Source of the DNA: UBA1181 sp045617845
GTDB lineage: Bacteria > Bacteroidota > Bacteroidia > Bacteroidales > Paludibacteraceae
DNA length: 64,000 bases
Direction of reading: 5' to 3'
Assembly: GCA_045617845.1 (NCBI GenBank)
Contig: JAZLJL010000070.1
Location: 1 to 64,000, forward strand
Part shown: positions 43,931 through 52,596 of the stretch, one piece after another
Position numbering within the stretch: position 1 is the stretch's first letter
How the letters are laid out: each line of letters opens with the position of its first letter
Made by a program: the position numbers and the translations under genes
The notes under the pieces: generated by a model
Databases searched by the model: none
The model's input: only the letters and a program-made list of their open reading frames with translations
What the model was told of the DNA's origin: nothing

Positions 43931-43976
43931 AAAACAAACCCCGCATGTCTTGGCTGATGTGCGGGGTTTGTTTTTG
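43931..43976. terminator. Bidirectional terminator between ispF and the histidine kinase
   Basis: A long stem AAACAAACCCCGCA / TGCGGGGTTTGTTT is flanked by A on the left and T on the right, so it can end both convergent transcripts. Confidence 0.9.
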
Positions 43977-43986
43977 TTATTTGCAT

Positions 43987-46458
43987 TTAGTATTTTGCCC
44001 TGAATTCTTTTGCGTCATTCAAAATCTTTCGAATGTCTTGGATTAGTTTGCGGAATTCTTTTTCTGTGATTTTCTTCTTGTAATCTTTTTCCCTTTCTAG
44101 GATCGTGAGCTTTTCAACGATTCCTTTCACCTGGATGGTACGGAAGAGCGGAAGCATTTTGTGGGAAAAGTGTTGGATGTCTTTGTCGTTTCCTTCTTTC
44201 CAACTTTTTTGGAGCTTCTCCATATTCGATGAGCTTTCGCTGATGAATGAATCCAAAATCATCGCTTCGGACTCTTTGTCTCCACACGCATAGCTCAAGA
44301 TGCCTTGGAAAGGGTTATCGTTCGACTCTGTGTGTTCTTCCGGATTTACATCTTCTCCTTCCACACATTTGTTTTTCACGTGTAAGCGGATCGTGTCGAT
44401 GAGCTGGCGAGAAGAGAATGGTTTGCAGATGAAACCATTGAAGCCTTGTTCTTTGATGTTGTCCTCTGAAATGTCAGCCCTAGCTGAAAGTGCGATGATT
44501 GGTAATGTGTCCGAATTATTGATATGAGGTGATTGCCTTATCAATTTCACGAACTCGAAACCGTTGATGCTTGGCATCTGGATGTCTGTTAGTACAGCGT
44601 CGATATTTTCGTCCTCCAATGTCTTGAGCGCTTCGGCCGGGTCTTTTTGTGGGAAGACATTGATGTGGGCGTGGCTCAGCACTTCTTTGACGAGGGTGAG
44701 TTGAGTGTCGTCGTCGTCCATGACTAACACATTGATGGGAAGAAGCTCACATTGCTCGACCGGTTCCATCTCCTCGTCCTCTTTTTGAAGCTTCAGCGTG
44801 ACGATGAAACTGGTTCCTTCGTTCAATTTGCTGTTTATTTCGATATCGCCATTATAGAGGTCGACTAACTTGCTCACGATGCTTAATCCTAAGCCGGATC
44901 CTTCTTGTTGCGCATGGTCTTCCCTTGCGATGCGTTGGTATTCATCGAAGATGTTTTTCTTGTCCTCTTCGCTGATTCCGATTCCTGTGTCGGAAACGGT
45001 GATTTTTAGGACGTAATATACGGTGTCCTCTTCGACGTTTGTCTGGATGGAGACTTCTCCCTTTTCTGTGAATTTGATGGCGTTGGAAACCAGGTTGTTG
45101 CAGATTTGCTGGATGCGAGTGACGTCAGCTTTCACTTTGTCGGGGAATCCGCTTACGCTGTGGGTGAGTTTTATGTTCTTTTTGTTCGCGATCGGCAAGA
45201 ATGTGTTGTAAGTCTCCTCCACCAGGTCTTTTATGGAGAACAAGGTTGGTTGCAGCGTCATTTTCGAGCAATCCAATTTGTTGTTGTCCAATATGTTGGT
45301 GATGAGTTGTAGCGTTTGGTTGGAAGACTTGAGCATGCTGGACAAGTAATATTGCTGCTTCTCGGTTAATGAAGTGTTGTTCAATAGTTCCATGTAACCG
45401 ATGGCGGAACCCATAGGCGCTTTCATGTCATGGGTAAGGCTTATCATCATCCGTTCCTGCTCTGAATTCTTTTCTTCCAATTTCTCGCGCAGTTTGCGGC
45501 TCCGGCTCACGTCGTTGAAGAGTAACCAACAGAAGAAGAGGATGACGACGATCGCAAGTACGGTGACATATCGTAACGTCTCCGCCGTCTTAGACAACGT
45601 TGCGTTTCTTTTTGTCTTAGCCTTTTGCATGTTCACCCTGTTGTCGAACTCGATTTTACCGAGTATGGATTTGGCTTGGATGGTGATGCTGTTGTTGTTG
45701 TTCCTCAACGTGTTGATTTGTTGCATGATAGCCCTGTCCGTCTTGTATTTCTCATTGCGGATCTTGACTTTAATGTCGTCTAGAATGCTTTGGGCGGTAT
45801 CGGTCGGGTTATAATATAACGCAAGTGAATCCATCCATTGTTGTTCTGTGCCCAAGACACGTATGGTCGTGTCGGACGGACCTCCGTTTTTAGAGAAGGC
45901 TTCGGCAAGGCGTTGGAAGAAATTTCCTTTCTTGGCGTGCCTTTTCTTCACGATGGTGTCTTGCTTGAGAGTCGCACTTTTGTTTTTTGACGCGAAGTTT
46001 TTCAACGAATCCTCCATGAGCATGGTACGGATATTCGCCTTGTAGAGTTTCTCGAGATTGTCCTTGTTGGTCAATTTCGTGAGTTCGTATAAGTTCTCCT
46101 CTTTCTTTTTTAAGAGGTTGGAAACACTATCGAGTGATTGTATTTGATAAGGGTCGGAAAGCATACTCTTTAGCGTGTCCATGTGGTTTTCGGCTATAGA
46201 TACTTTCTCTTTGTAGAGGACGAAATCGGACGTGTCGACCATCATCGGACCGATGTGGTTTTCTGCGTTGAGTAGGTCGGTTAGGATTGTGTTCACTAGT
46301 TCTTCCTGCTGTTGGTAGGAGGTTTGCTGACCTATCTCTTCTGTTATGGATTCCGTGTTACGGTAAACGAAATAGATACTCCCCGCACCGATGGCGATAA
46401 GTAGAAGATAGCTTAAAACTACCTTCAAGATGGTTGCTCTGTCCTTTTTCTTTTCCAT
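43987..46458 (-). CDS. Hybrid histidine kinase with REC and C-terminal Hpt domains
   Basis: The 823-residue protein has transmembrane segments at about 13-30 and 295-315 flanking a ~265-residue helical periplasmic sensor with repeated amphipathic stretches. HisKA has SLTHDMKAPMGSAIGYMELL (phospho-His near 342). HATPase_c has NLVSNAIKFTEKG, SDTGIGISEED and GSGLGLSIV. A receiver domain at about 570-690 has the acceptor Asp near 624 (AVLTDIQMP). The last ~110 residues look like an Hpt domain (IQHFSHKMLPLFR, His near 764). It probably runs an internal His-Asp-His phosphorelay that ends on the partner regulator encoded just upstream, whose stop codon overlaps this start by one base. The signal is unknown. 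Confidence 0.9.
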   Translation of the reverse strand: MEKKKDRATILKVVLSYLLLIAIGAGSIYFVYRNTESITEEIGQQTSYQQQEELVNTILTDLLNAENHIGPMMVDTSDFVLYKEKVSIAENHMDTLKSMLSDPYQIQSLDSVSNLLKKKEENLYELTKLTNKDNLEKLYKANIRTMLMEDSLKNFASKNKSATLKQDTIVKKRHAKKGNFFQRLAEAFSKNGGPSDTTIRVLGTEQQWMDSLALYYNPTDTAQSILDDIKVKIRNEKYKTDRAIMQQINTLRNNNNSITIQAKSILGKIEFDNRVNMQKAKTKRNATLSKTAETLRYVTVLAIVVILFFCWLLFNDVSRSRKLREKLEEKNSEQERMMISLTHDMKAPMGSAIGYMELLNNTSLTEKQQYYLSSMLKSSNQTLQLITNILDNNKLDCSKMTLQPTLFSIKDLVEETYNTFLPIANKKNIKLTHSVSGFPDKVKADVTRIQQICNNLVSNAIKFTEKGEVSIQTNVEEDTVYYVLKITVSDTGIGISEEDKKNIFDEYQRIAREDHAQQEGSGLGLSIVSKLVDLYNGDIEINSKLNEGTSFIVTLKLQKEDEEMEPVEQCELLPINVLVMDDDDTQLTLVKEVLSHAHINVFPQKDPAEALKTLEDENIDAVLTDIQMPSINGFEFVKLIRQSPHINNSDTLPIIALSARADISEDNIKEQGFNGFICKPFSSRQLIDTIRLHVKNKCVEGEDVNPEEHTESNDNPFQGILSYACGDKESEAMILDSFISESSSNMEKLQKSWKEGNDKDIQHFSHKMLPLFRTIQVKGIVEKLTILEREKDYKKKITEKEFRKLIQDIRKILNDAKEFRAKY

Positions 46459-47759
46459 TACTCCATGTTGTAGTGTTTCATCTTATTGTAAAGTGTCTTC
46501 CTGTCGATTTTCAACATGATGGCGGCCTTGCTCTTGTTGTTGTTGCAAGCTTCCAACGCTTTCATGATTTTGCGTTTTTCGTATTCCTCGTTGTGGAGGG
46601 CCGCGTTCTCGCTCAAATCGCCCGTTTCGCCGATGATTTCGTCAGGCAATTGGTTGGCCTTGATGTATTTGCCTTCGCATAGCATGGCGGCGCGCTTGAT
46701 GACGCTCTTCAATTGCCTCAAGTTGCTGGACCATTGGCATTTGTTGAGAATCCGCATGCTCTCTTCGTCGAACCCGATGATTTTCTTCTCCAATTCGTCG
46801 TTGGCCTCTTCCAAGAAACTTTCGGCGAAGAGAGGAATGTCCTCGCTTCTTTCCCTTAGGCTAGGAACTTGGAGGGACACTTCGTTGAGGAAACGGTGGA
46901 ACTCCTCGGAAAATTTGTTTTCGCGGATAAGTTTGTATAGGTTTTCGCTGGATGACGCGATTACACGTACGTTAATCTCCTTTTCCATGCTTGTGCCTAT
47001 CATTTTAGCTCTCTTTACTTTTAGCCCAAGCAATAATTGCTCCTGTGCGGACAATGGCATTTCGTCGACATCTTCAAGGAAGATGACTCCTCCGATTGCT
47101 TCTGACAAGTAACCTTGCTCCTCTTTCTGTGCGGATAAGTAACCGAATAGTTTCTTCTCGAACTCGTCTTTCGCAATCTCTCCGCAATGTACGGTGACGA
47201 ACGGACGGTCTTTCCTAGAACTCTTTTCATGGATGAGTTTGGCGACTTGTTTCTTTCCTGTGCCTGGCTCGCCGGATATCAATGTGGTCATCTCGGTTGC
47301 CGCCACACGGTTAATCATCTCATATAGACGTTTGGATGCGAGACTGTTGCCGGTTACAAAGGCGGAACTCTTTTTGGCGGATTCCTTCTTCTCGATTTCC
47401 TGTTGTCTCATGACCTCGTTCATCTTCTCGAATAACATCTCCGGTTTGATAGGTTTCGGAATGTAATCCTTGGCGCCAATTTTCATGCATTCCACGGCGC
47501 TTTGGATTTCAGCATATCCTGTGAGAATGATGAACGGTGTGTCGATTTTCTTGTCCTTCGCCCATTTCAGTAAATTCATGCCATCGTCGTCAGGAAGTCG
47601 CAAATCAGACAAAATGATATCATATTTCGTGGCGCTCATTTTTATTTTTGCGTCACCTACTGTGGGAGCGCTTTCTACCGTGAAACCCTGCTTCCCCAGC
47701 CATGTCCTTAACATAAGACAGAAAGTTAAATCGTCTTCTACAATTAAAAATTTCTTCAT
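46458..47759 (-). CDS. NtrC-type response regulator lacking the GAFTGA loop
   Basis: The 433-residue protein has a receiver domain (1-120, acceptor Asp52 in IILSDLRLP), an AAA+ domain (about 140-370) and a Fis-type helix-turn-helix (NNNKSKAAIMLKIDRKTLYN) at the end. Walker A is GEPGTGKKQVAK. Where sigma-54 activators have LFGHEKGAFTGA, this protein reads KKLFGYLSAQKEEQGYLSEA, about five residues shorter, with no GAFTGA. Walker B reads GGVIFLEDVDE, with the usual acidic pair inverted (ED for DE). The arginine-rich sensor segments VPSLRERSEDIPL and WSSNLRQLKSVIKRA are kept. I infer that it may not activate sigma-54 polymerase in the normal way. It is cotranscribed with the hybrid kinase and is its likely phosphorylation target. 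Confidence 0.88.
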   Translation of the reverse strand: MKKFLIVEDDLTFCLMLRTWLGKQGFTVESAPTVGDAKIKMSATKYDIILSDLRLPDDDGMNLLKWAKDKKIDTPFIILTGYAEIQSAVECMKIGAKDYIPKPIKPEMLFEKMNEVMRQQEIEKKESAKKSSAFVTGNSLASKRLYEMINRVAATEMTTLISGEPGTGKKQVAKLIHEKSSRKDRPFVTVHCGEIAKDEFEKKLFGYLSAQKEEQGYLSEAIGGVIFLEDVDEMPLSAQEQLLLGLKVKRAKMIGTSMEKEINVRVIASSSENLYKLIRENKFSEEFHRFLNEVSLQVPSLRERSEDIPLFAESFLEEANDELEKKIIGFDEESMRILNKCQWSSNLRQLKSVIKRAAMLCEGKYIKANQLPDEIIGETGDLSENAALHNEEYEKRKIMKALEACNNNKSKAAIMLKIDRKTLYNKMKHYNME

Positions 47760-47787
47760 ATTCTTAATTTTTATCTTTTTGCCATTG

Positions 47788-47795
47788 CAAATTTA
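47788..47795 (-). promoter_or_regulatory. -7 element of the two-component operon
   Basis: The minus strand reads TAAATTTG, an exact -7 match, 28 bases before the regulator start codon. The -33 region is unclear. Confidence 0.4.
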
Positions 47796-47833
47796 ATGAA
47801 ACAAACTGAATTCTCTTGGTTTATTTTTAAAAA

Positions 47834-48487
47834 ATGTCGATATTTGCATCTATGATTTCGATGATATTAAAAGGTTTGATCATTGGTGTAATCGTTTCCG
47901 CTCCTGTTGGTCCAATTGGAATTCTTTGTATCCAGCGTACTTTGAATGGCGGTCGAGGACATGGCATTTCAACGGCTTTGGGAGCTACCGCTTCTGATTT
48001 GTTGTATGCTTTTGTTGCAGCCTTTAGTATGTCCATGGTCGTCGATTTTATTGATACGCATCGGTTCGTTTTGAAGATCATTGGCACAATCATCGTCTTT
48101 TTCTTCGGCCTTTATACCTATGCGACCAATCCCGTGTCGAAACTTAAGAAGATGCGCGGCGGTAATCAAAACTACCTTCAGGACTTCATATCTTCCTTTT
48201 TGTTGACAGTCACGAACCCTTTGGTCATCTTCCTTTTTATCGCTTTGTTCGCGAAATATTCTTATATTACCGACGATACTAGTTTCTATGATAGTATTTT
48301 GGGAATCCTTTGCATCATGATGGGCGCCTGTTTCTGGTGGACTATCTTGGTCGGGATTGTAAATCATTTTAGGGATAGGTTCAATATGCGTGGCTTATAT
48401 GTCATTAATAGGGGTACAGGTGTCCTGCTGATGGCGATAGCCTTGTTCAGCTTAGTCTATTTCTTCTATGATGAATTTTTTGTCTGA
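47834..48487 (+). CDS. LysE-family amino-acid exporter-like membrane protein
   Basis: The 217-residue protein has six predicted transmembrane segments and the LysE-superfamily N-terminal motif GLIIGVIVSAPVGPIGILCI with QRTLNGGRGHGISTALGA following it, and TVTNPLVIFLFIALFA in the fourth segment. Members export lysine, arginine, threonine or homoserine lactones; the substrate here is unknown. ATG codons at 47852 and 47861 are alternative starts and would both keep the first membrane helix. engB follows after 18 bases, suggesting cotranscription. Confidence 0.85.
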   Translation: MSIFASMISMILKGLIIGVIVSAPVGPIGILCIQRTLNGGRGHGISTALGATASDLLYAFVAAFSMSMVVDFIDTHRFVLKIIGTIIVFFFGLYTYATNPVSKLKKMRGGNQNYLQDFISSFLLTVTNPLVIFLFIALFAKYSYITDDTSFYDSILGILCIMMGACFWWTILVGIVNHFRDRFNMRGLYVINRGTGVLLMAIALFSLVYFFYDEFFV

Positions 48488-48505
48488 CCACTTAATATTT
48501 CCATT

Positions 48506-49105
48506 ATGGTTGTAAATAAAGCTGTCTTTGTTGAAAGTAATTCAGATTGGAAGAAATGCGGGAAACATGCTTCTCCTGAATTCGCTTTTATTGGCAGGTC
48601 TAATGTCGGTAAGTCTTCTCTAATCAATAGAATCACGGGCCAGAAAAATTTGGCTAAGACTTCTTCTACTCCCGGTAAAACATTGCTTATTAATCATTTT
48701 TTAATCAACGACTCTTGGTATTTGGTCGATTTGCCGGGCTATGGATTCGCTAAAATCAGTAAAGAGGGCCGGGATAAACTTGAGAAGATGATTAAGGGGT
48801 ATGTGTTGCAACGCGAAGAATTGGTTAACCTCTTCGTCTTGGTCGATTGCCGTTTGGAACCCCAGAAAATCGACTTGGAGTTCATGGAGTTTTTAGGGGT
48901 GAACGGCGTTCCTTTCTCTATCGTCTTTACGAAAGCCGACAAATTGTCGAATGCGAAACTCAACGCCAACCTTTCCGCTTACAAGGATATTCTATTAGAG
49001 TCTTGGGAGGAACTGCCTCCGATTTTCGTTACTTCTTCCGAGTCTGGCATTGGAAAGGATGAACTTCTCGGTTATATTGAATCTATTATCAATTCTGTTC
49101 AGTAA
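48506..49105 (+). CDS. engB: Ribosome biogenesis GTPase EngB/YsxC
   Basis: The 199-residue protein is a TRAFAC GTPase with G1 GRSNVGKSSLINR (residues 30-42), G2 threonine in TSSTPGKT, G3 DLPGYG and G4 TKADKL. It acts in late assembly of the 50S subunit. Length and motifs are standard. It is followed after 12 bases by a lipid acyltransferase gene, as often seen in Bacteroidota. Confidence 0.96.
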   Translation: MVVNKAVFVESNSDWKKCGKHASPEFAFIGRSNVGKSSLINRITGQKNLAKTSSTPGKTLLINHFLINDSWYLVDLPGYGFAKISKEGRDKLEKMIKGYVLQREELVNLFVLVDCRLEPQKIDLEFMEFLGVNGVPFSIVFTKADKLSNAKLNANLSAYKDILLESWEELPPIFVTSSESGIGKDELLGYIESIINSVQ

Positions 49106-49117
49106 TTAGTTAATAAC

Positions 49118-49999
49118 ATGGTCGTCCTATATTATCTTTTTTATGCGTTCGTATGGATCATATCTCTATTGCCTTTGCCGATTTTGTATGTGTTTTCTTA
49201 TTTGATCTATTTGATAGCATATTATGTGGTGAAATATCGTCGGGCTGTCGTACGTACTAATTTGACGAATTCTTTCCCTGAAAAGTCTGATCGGGAAATC
49301 ATCGAGATCGAAAAAGGGTATTACCTCCATTTTGCTGATGTCGTTGTTGAGACAATCAAATTGATGCATATCTCCGACGACGAAATGAAACATAGAATGC
49401 AGTTCTCTAATCCTGAGGTTCTTAGTGATTTCTTCGAGAACGGGAAGAGTGTCATCGTGCTCCTCGGCCATTATGGTAATTGGGAGTGGATTCCTTCTAT
49501 TTATACAAATTATGAGGGTATCGTCGGTGGCGAGCTTTATCGCCCTATGAATAATAAATTTTTCGACGGCTTTTTCCTGAAGCTTCGTTCGCGGTTCGGA
49601 ACTGTGAATATTCCTAAGAACTCCGCTCTCCGGTATATCGTGAATTTTAGACGGGAAAAGAAAACGTTCGCGTTGGGCTTCATCGCAGACCAGACTCCTT
49701 CCGCCAATAACCTACATTATTGGCAGACTTTCCTTAACCAGGACACTCCGTTCTTGAATGGTCCTGAACGTATAGCCCGTTCCGGTGGTTACGCGGTTGT
49801 CTATTTCGATGTGCGTAAAATCGAGCGTGGGTATTATTCTTGTGACCTTGTCACTCTTACGGACGATGCCAGCAAAACGGCTGAGAACGAAATTACCGAA
49901 AAGTTCGTCGAACTCTTTGAAAATACTATCCGTCGTGATCCTACCTGTTGGTTGTGGTCTCATCGGAGGTGGAAACATAAACGCGTGGAACAGAAATGA
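49118..49999 (+). CDS. Lysophospholipid/lipid A acyltransferase (LpxL/HtrB family)
   Basis: The 293-residue protein has an N-terminal membrane anchor, VVKYRRAVVRTNLTNSF (family motif of basic and Asn residues), the catalytic HYGNWEW (HxxxxE), the LYRPMNNKFFD binding segment and GFIADQTPS. LpxL-type enzymes add a secondary acyl chain to lipid A at the inner membrane; the preferred acyl donor cannot be deduced. The stop overlaps the start of the next glycosyltransferase by four bases (ATGA), which shows translational coupling. Confidence 0.9.
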   Translation: MVVLYYLFYAFVWIISLLPLPILYVFSYLIYLIAYYVVKYRRAVVRTNLTNSFPEKSDREIIEIEKGYYLHFADVVVETIKLMHISDDEMKHRMQFSNPEVLSDFFENGKSVIVLLGHYGNWEWIPSIYTNYEGIVGGELYRPMNNKFFDGFFLKLRSRFGTVNIPKNSALRYIVNFRREKKTFALGFIADQTPSANNLHYWQTFLNQDTPFLNGPERIARSGGYAVVYFDVRKIERGYYSCDLVTLTDDASKTAENEITEKFVELFENTIRRDPTCWLWSHRRWKHKRVEQK

Positions 50000-51024
50000 A
50001 GAAACTTGCGATTGTTATCTTGAACTGGAACGGTAAGGCTATGTTGGAGAAATTCCTTCCTTCCGTTTGCCGTTTTTCCGTTGCCGATGACGTGGTTGTC
50101 GTTGTGGCTGACAATGGTTCTACGGATGATTCCATCGCTTTCTTGAAGGAAAATTTCCCTTCCGTCCAACTTGTCTTACTGGATAAAAACTATGGTTTCG
50201 CTGATGGCTATAACCGTTCATTGGCGCAATTGGACGCTGAGTATTTCCTTTTGCTGAATTCGGATGTAGAGGTGACCGAAAATTGGTTGGAACCTTTGGT
50301 TTCTTATATGGATATACATCCGGACGTCGCCGCTTGCCAACCGAAAATCCGTTCTTTCGCACAAAAGGATATGTTCGAACACGCCGGCGCTTGTGGCGGT
50401 TTCATGGATAAATATGGTTTCCCTTTTTGTAGGGGTCGTGTCTTCGCTAACGTTGAGCGGGATTTGGGCCAGTATGATTCTGTCGTTGATGTCTTTTGGG
50501 CAACAGGTGCGGCTCTTATGGTCCGTTCTAGTGACTTCCTTTCTGCAGGTGGCTTGGACGGTTCCTTTTTTGCCCATATGGAGGAAATCGATCTTTGCTG
50601 GAGGTTACGTGCGCGCGGACGTCGAATCGTCTGTGTCCCGCAGAGTGTCGTCTATCATGTGGGGGGCGGTACGCTAAATGTGGATAACCCTCGTAAGACT
50701 TTCCTGAATTTCAGAAATAATCTTTTAATGATTTATAAAAATGTCCCTGATCGTTATTTGAGACGTGTCTTGCTCGCTCGTTTCTTCTTTGATTATGTCG
50801 CAGTTCTGCAATATTGTCTAAAGGGTGATTTGAAGAATGCTAAGGCTATTTGGAACGCCCGCAGTGAGTTCAAAAAGATTTGTCACGAATACGATGCAAA
50901 GCGTGCCGCTAATTTGCAGGCTCAAAAGTGTGACGATATACCGGAGGTGTTGAATAGTAGTATCGTGCTTTCTTCTTTTTTGTTTGGTAAACATACTTTT
51001 TCTTCCCTCTCGTTTGACAAATGA
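49996..51024 (+). CDS. Family 2 glycosyltransferase, rhamnosyltransferase-like
   Basis: The 342-residue cytosolic enzyme has the GT2 opening KLAIVILNWNGKAMLEKFLP, VADNGSTDDSI, the metal-binding LLLNSDVEV and the acceptor-side GAALMVRSSDFLSAGGLDGS with HMEEIDLCWRLRARG. That layout is typical of GT2 enzymes such as rhamnosyltransferases in lipopolysaccharide or O-antigen synthesis. The sugar donor is unknown. It overlaps the LpxL-like gene by four bases, which hints at a shared role in lipopolysaccharide. The C-terminal ~80 residues lack known motifs. Confidence 0.9.
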   Translation: MKKLAIVILNWNGKAMLEKFLPSVCRFSVADDVVVVVADNGSTDDSIAFLKENFPSVQLVLLDKNYGFADGYNRSLAQLDAEYFLLLNSDVEVTENWLEPLVSYMDIHPDVAACQPKIRSFAQKDMFEHAGACGGFMDKYGFPFCRGRVFANVERDLGQYDSVVDVFWATGAALMVRSSDFLSAGGLDGSFFAHMEEIDLCWRLRARGRRIVCVPQSVVYHVGGGTLNVDNPRKTFLNFRNNLLMIYKNVPDRYLRRVLLARFFFDYVAVLQYCLKGDLKNAKAIWNARSEFKKICHEYDAKRAANLQAQKCDDIPEVLNSSIVLSSFLFGKHTFSSLSFDK

Positions 51025-51076
51025 TTCTTACCCATTGGACATTTTATTCATATAATTCCTAATTTCTTATGTACTG

Positions 51077-51844
51077 ATGCTTCGATTTATATCTGTTTTC
51101 TTCCTTTCTTTATTCTCTTTGCTCGCTTTCCCTCAAAAAACCGATGGCAACCATGCTTTTAAGTCGGGCGAGGTGATGGAGTATGATGCCTATTTTAATC
51201 TTGGCCCGATTTGGATTAAGTTGGGTTATGCGAAGTTTACGGTCGAGACGGTCAATGAGAATGACTTTAAGTATACCGTGACAGCTTATAATTTGCCTAA
51301 ATGGGATTGGATTTACTCTTTGTATACTGTCCATTCCGCCACTTCCACAAGTGATCTACGTCCGCTGACTTTTGATGCGGTCACGACGGAAAACGGTGTC
51401 TATTCGGAGGTGAAATATACTTATGACAACGAAAAGAACATTGTCCATCGTTGGAAAAAGAACAAGAAACATCCGGATGGGGTGTCGAAAGACTTCAGCA
51501 TCCAACCATTTTCCCAGGATATCATCAATTCTATCTATGTGGCCCGTAATGTCGATTTGACCCAAAACGGGGGCAAGGATATCCCTTTCTATCCTGTTTA
51601 TGATGATATTGTGGCCACGGTATATGGTAATGTGCTTGGCAAGCAGGTGATTAAGACCCGTAACGGAAAGAAGTATAGTTGCCTACGTTGTACGGCCATC
51701 CCTCCTAAAAATACCATGTTCGATGCTTCTGAATCCGTCAATGTGTGGATTACTGATGATGGAAGGGCAATTCCTGTATTGGTCGAAGCTAAGATCATGA
51801 TTGGCCGTGTGAAAATCTATTTGAGTTCTTATAAGGAGGAATAG
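51077..51844 (+). CDS. DUF3108 family secreted protein
   Basis: The 255-residue protein has a signal peptide (ISVFFLSLFSLLAFPQ) and the DUF3108 pattern: FKSGEVMEYDAYFNLGPIWI, LGYAKFTVETV, TYDNEKNIVHRWKKNKK and VWITDDGRAIPVLVEAKI, RVKIYLSSY. These are periplasmic beta-rich proteins of unknown role, common near envelope biogenesis genes. It is the last gene of the 47834-51844 run, 52 bases after the glycosyltransferase. Confidence 0.85.
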   Translation: MLRFISVFFLSLFSLLAFPQKTDGNHAFKSGEVMEYDAYFNLGPIWIKLGYAKFTVETVNENDFKYTVTAYNLPKWDWIYSLYTVHSATSTSDLRPLTFDAVTTENGVYSEVKYTYDNEKNIVHRWKKNKKHPDGVSKDFSIQPFSQDIINSIYVARNVDLTQNGGKDIPFYPVYDDIVATVYGNVLGKQVIKTRNGKKYSCLRCTAIPPKNTMFDASESVNVWITDDGRAIPVLVEAKIMIGRVKIYLSSYKEE

Positions 51845-51975
51845 AGGTTTTCGCTCTTGTCCCATGTTCCGTTTTTAGGGGGTATTGTATTTAATTGCCC
51901 ATTGGGTTTGAAATAAATATTATAAATAATATAAAAACTTCCTATATTTGGGCGTCGGAAAAATATTTTGTACTA

Positions 51976-52152
51976 AGAAGCTGTTTAAAAATTCACGAAA
52001 AAGTTTCTTATTGGGCTTTTTATGGATACTTTTTGTCTATTTTAATCATTTCCTCAGTCACAATGGAACCCCATTGCTCCTATCGGAAATAATCAAAATA
52101 TCCTAAAAAGTCTCTCGTAAAAATCTCCAATAAAAAAATTTAAACAGCTTCT
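51976..52152 (-). mobile_element. MITE-like element, copy 2 (177 bp, reversed)
   Basis: This is the reverse complement of copy 1 (20150-20326), with the same length and, by eye, only three differences in 177 bases. It has the same 14-bp terminal repeats and central palindrome. TA precedes it; AA follows, so the second half of the TA duplication has mutated or the target differs. It ends 24 bases before a broken BspA-like frame. Confidence 0.85.
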
Positions 52153-52175
52153 AAATTATCATAAATCATTCTTAT

Positions 52176-52499
52176 TTAAGGACACTAAAAATATCGATTC
52201 TTTTGCTCGTCGCACTGCTGGCAATTAGTTCGCAAGGCTTTGCCAAAACCATTTCGGGTTCATGCGGAGAGCGAGCCTCCTATGTGTTCGATACGGAAAG
52301 CGGTTTGCTCGCCATTAGTGGGGAATGAACGATAAAAAATGACGCTTTTTCTTTTAACGAATATTCTAAAAATCAAAATTTAAGAATAGCGGAGATTACA
52401 AAAAATGTAATAATAAAAGACGGCATCTCGGAAATTGGACGGTGGGCTTTTAGTAAATGCACAAGATCTTTTTGTAGGACGATAATGAAGGTTTTGTAA
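52176..52499 (+). pseudogene. BspA-like leucine-rich-repeat surface protein, remnant
   Basis: One frame reads RTLKISILLLVALLAISSQ followed by GFAKTISGSCGERASYVFD and TESGLLAISGE, then a TGA at 52326-52328, then a readable continuation with IIKDGISEIGRWAFSKCT before a stop at 52497. This matches a secreted BspA-family protein: signal peptide, GSCGE...LTISGE cap and the start of an IxxxAFxxC leucine-rich repeat. The codon where ATG is expected is TTA (52176-52178), there is an in-frame stop, and hundreds of residues of repeats are missing. It is therefore a non-coding remnant. Confidence 0.7.
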
Positions 52500-52531
52500 G
52501 CTTTCAAATGACTTTGGGGGATAAAATTGAA

Positions 52532-52574
52532 AAGAGGGTGTATCGCAACTTTATTAGTTTTGATACACCCTCTT
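52532..52574. terminator. Perfect 13-bp hairpin, terminator of the C1 peptidase gene
   Basis: AAGAGGGTGTATC / GATACACCCTCTT closes a 17-base loop, 22 bases beyond the stop of the minus-strand peptidase gene. On the minus strand the stem is followed by TTCAATTTTATCC, so it may end that transcript; it could also end the former BspA-like gene on the plus strand. Confidence 0.75.
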
Positions 52575-52596
52575 AACGTTTGATGAAACCGCGGAA

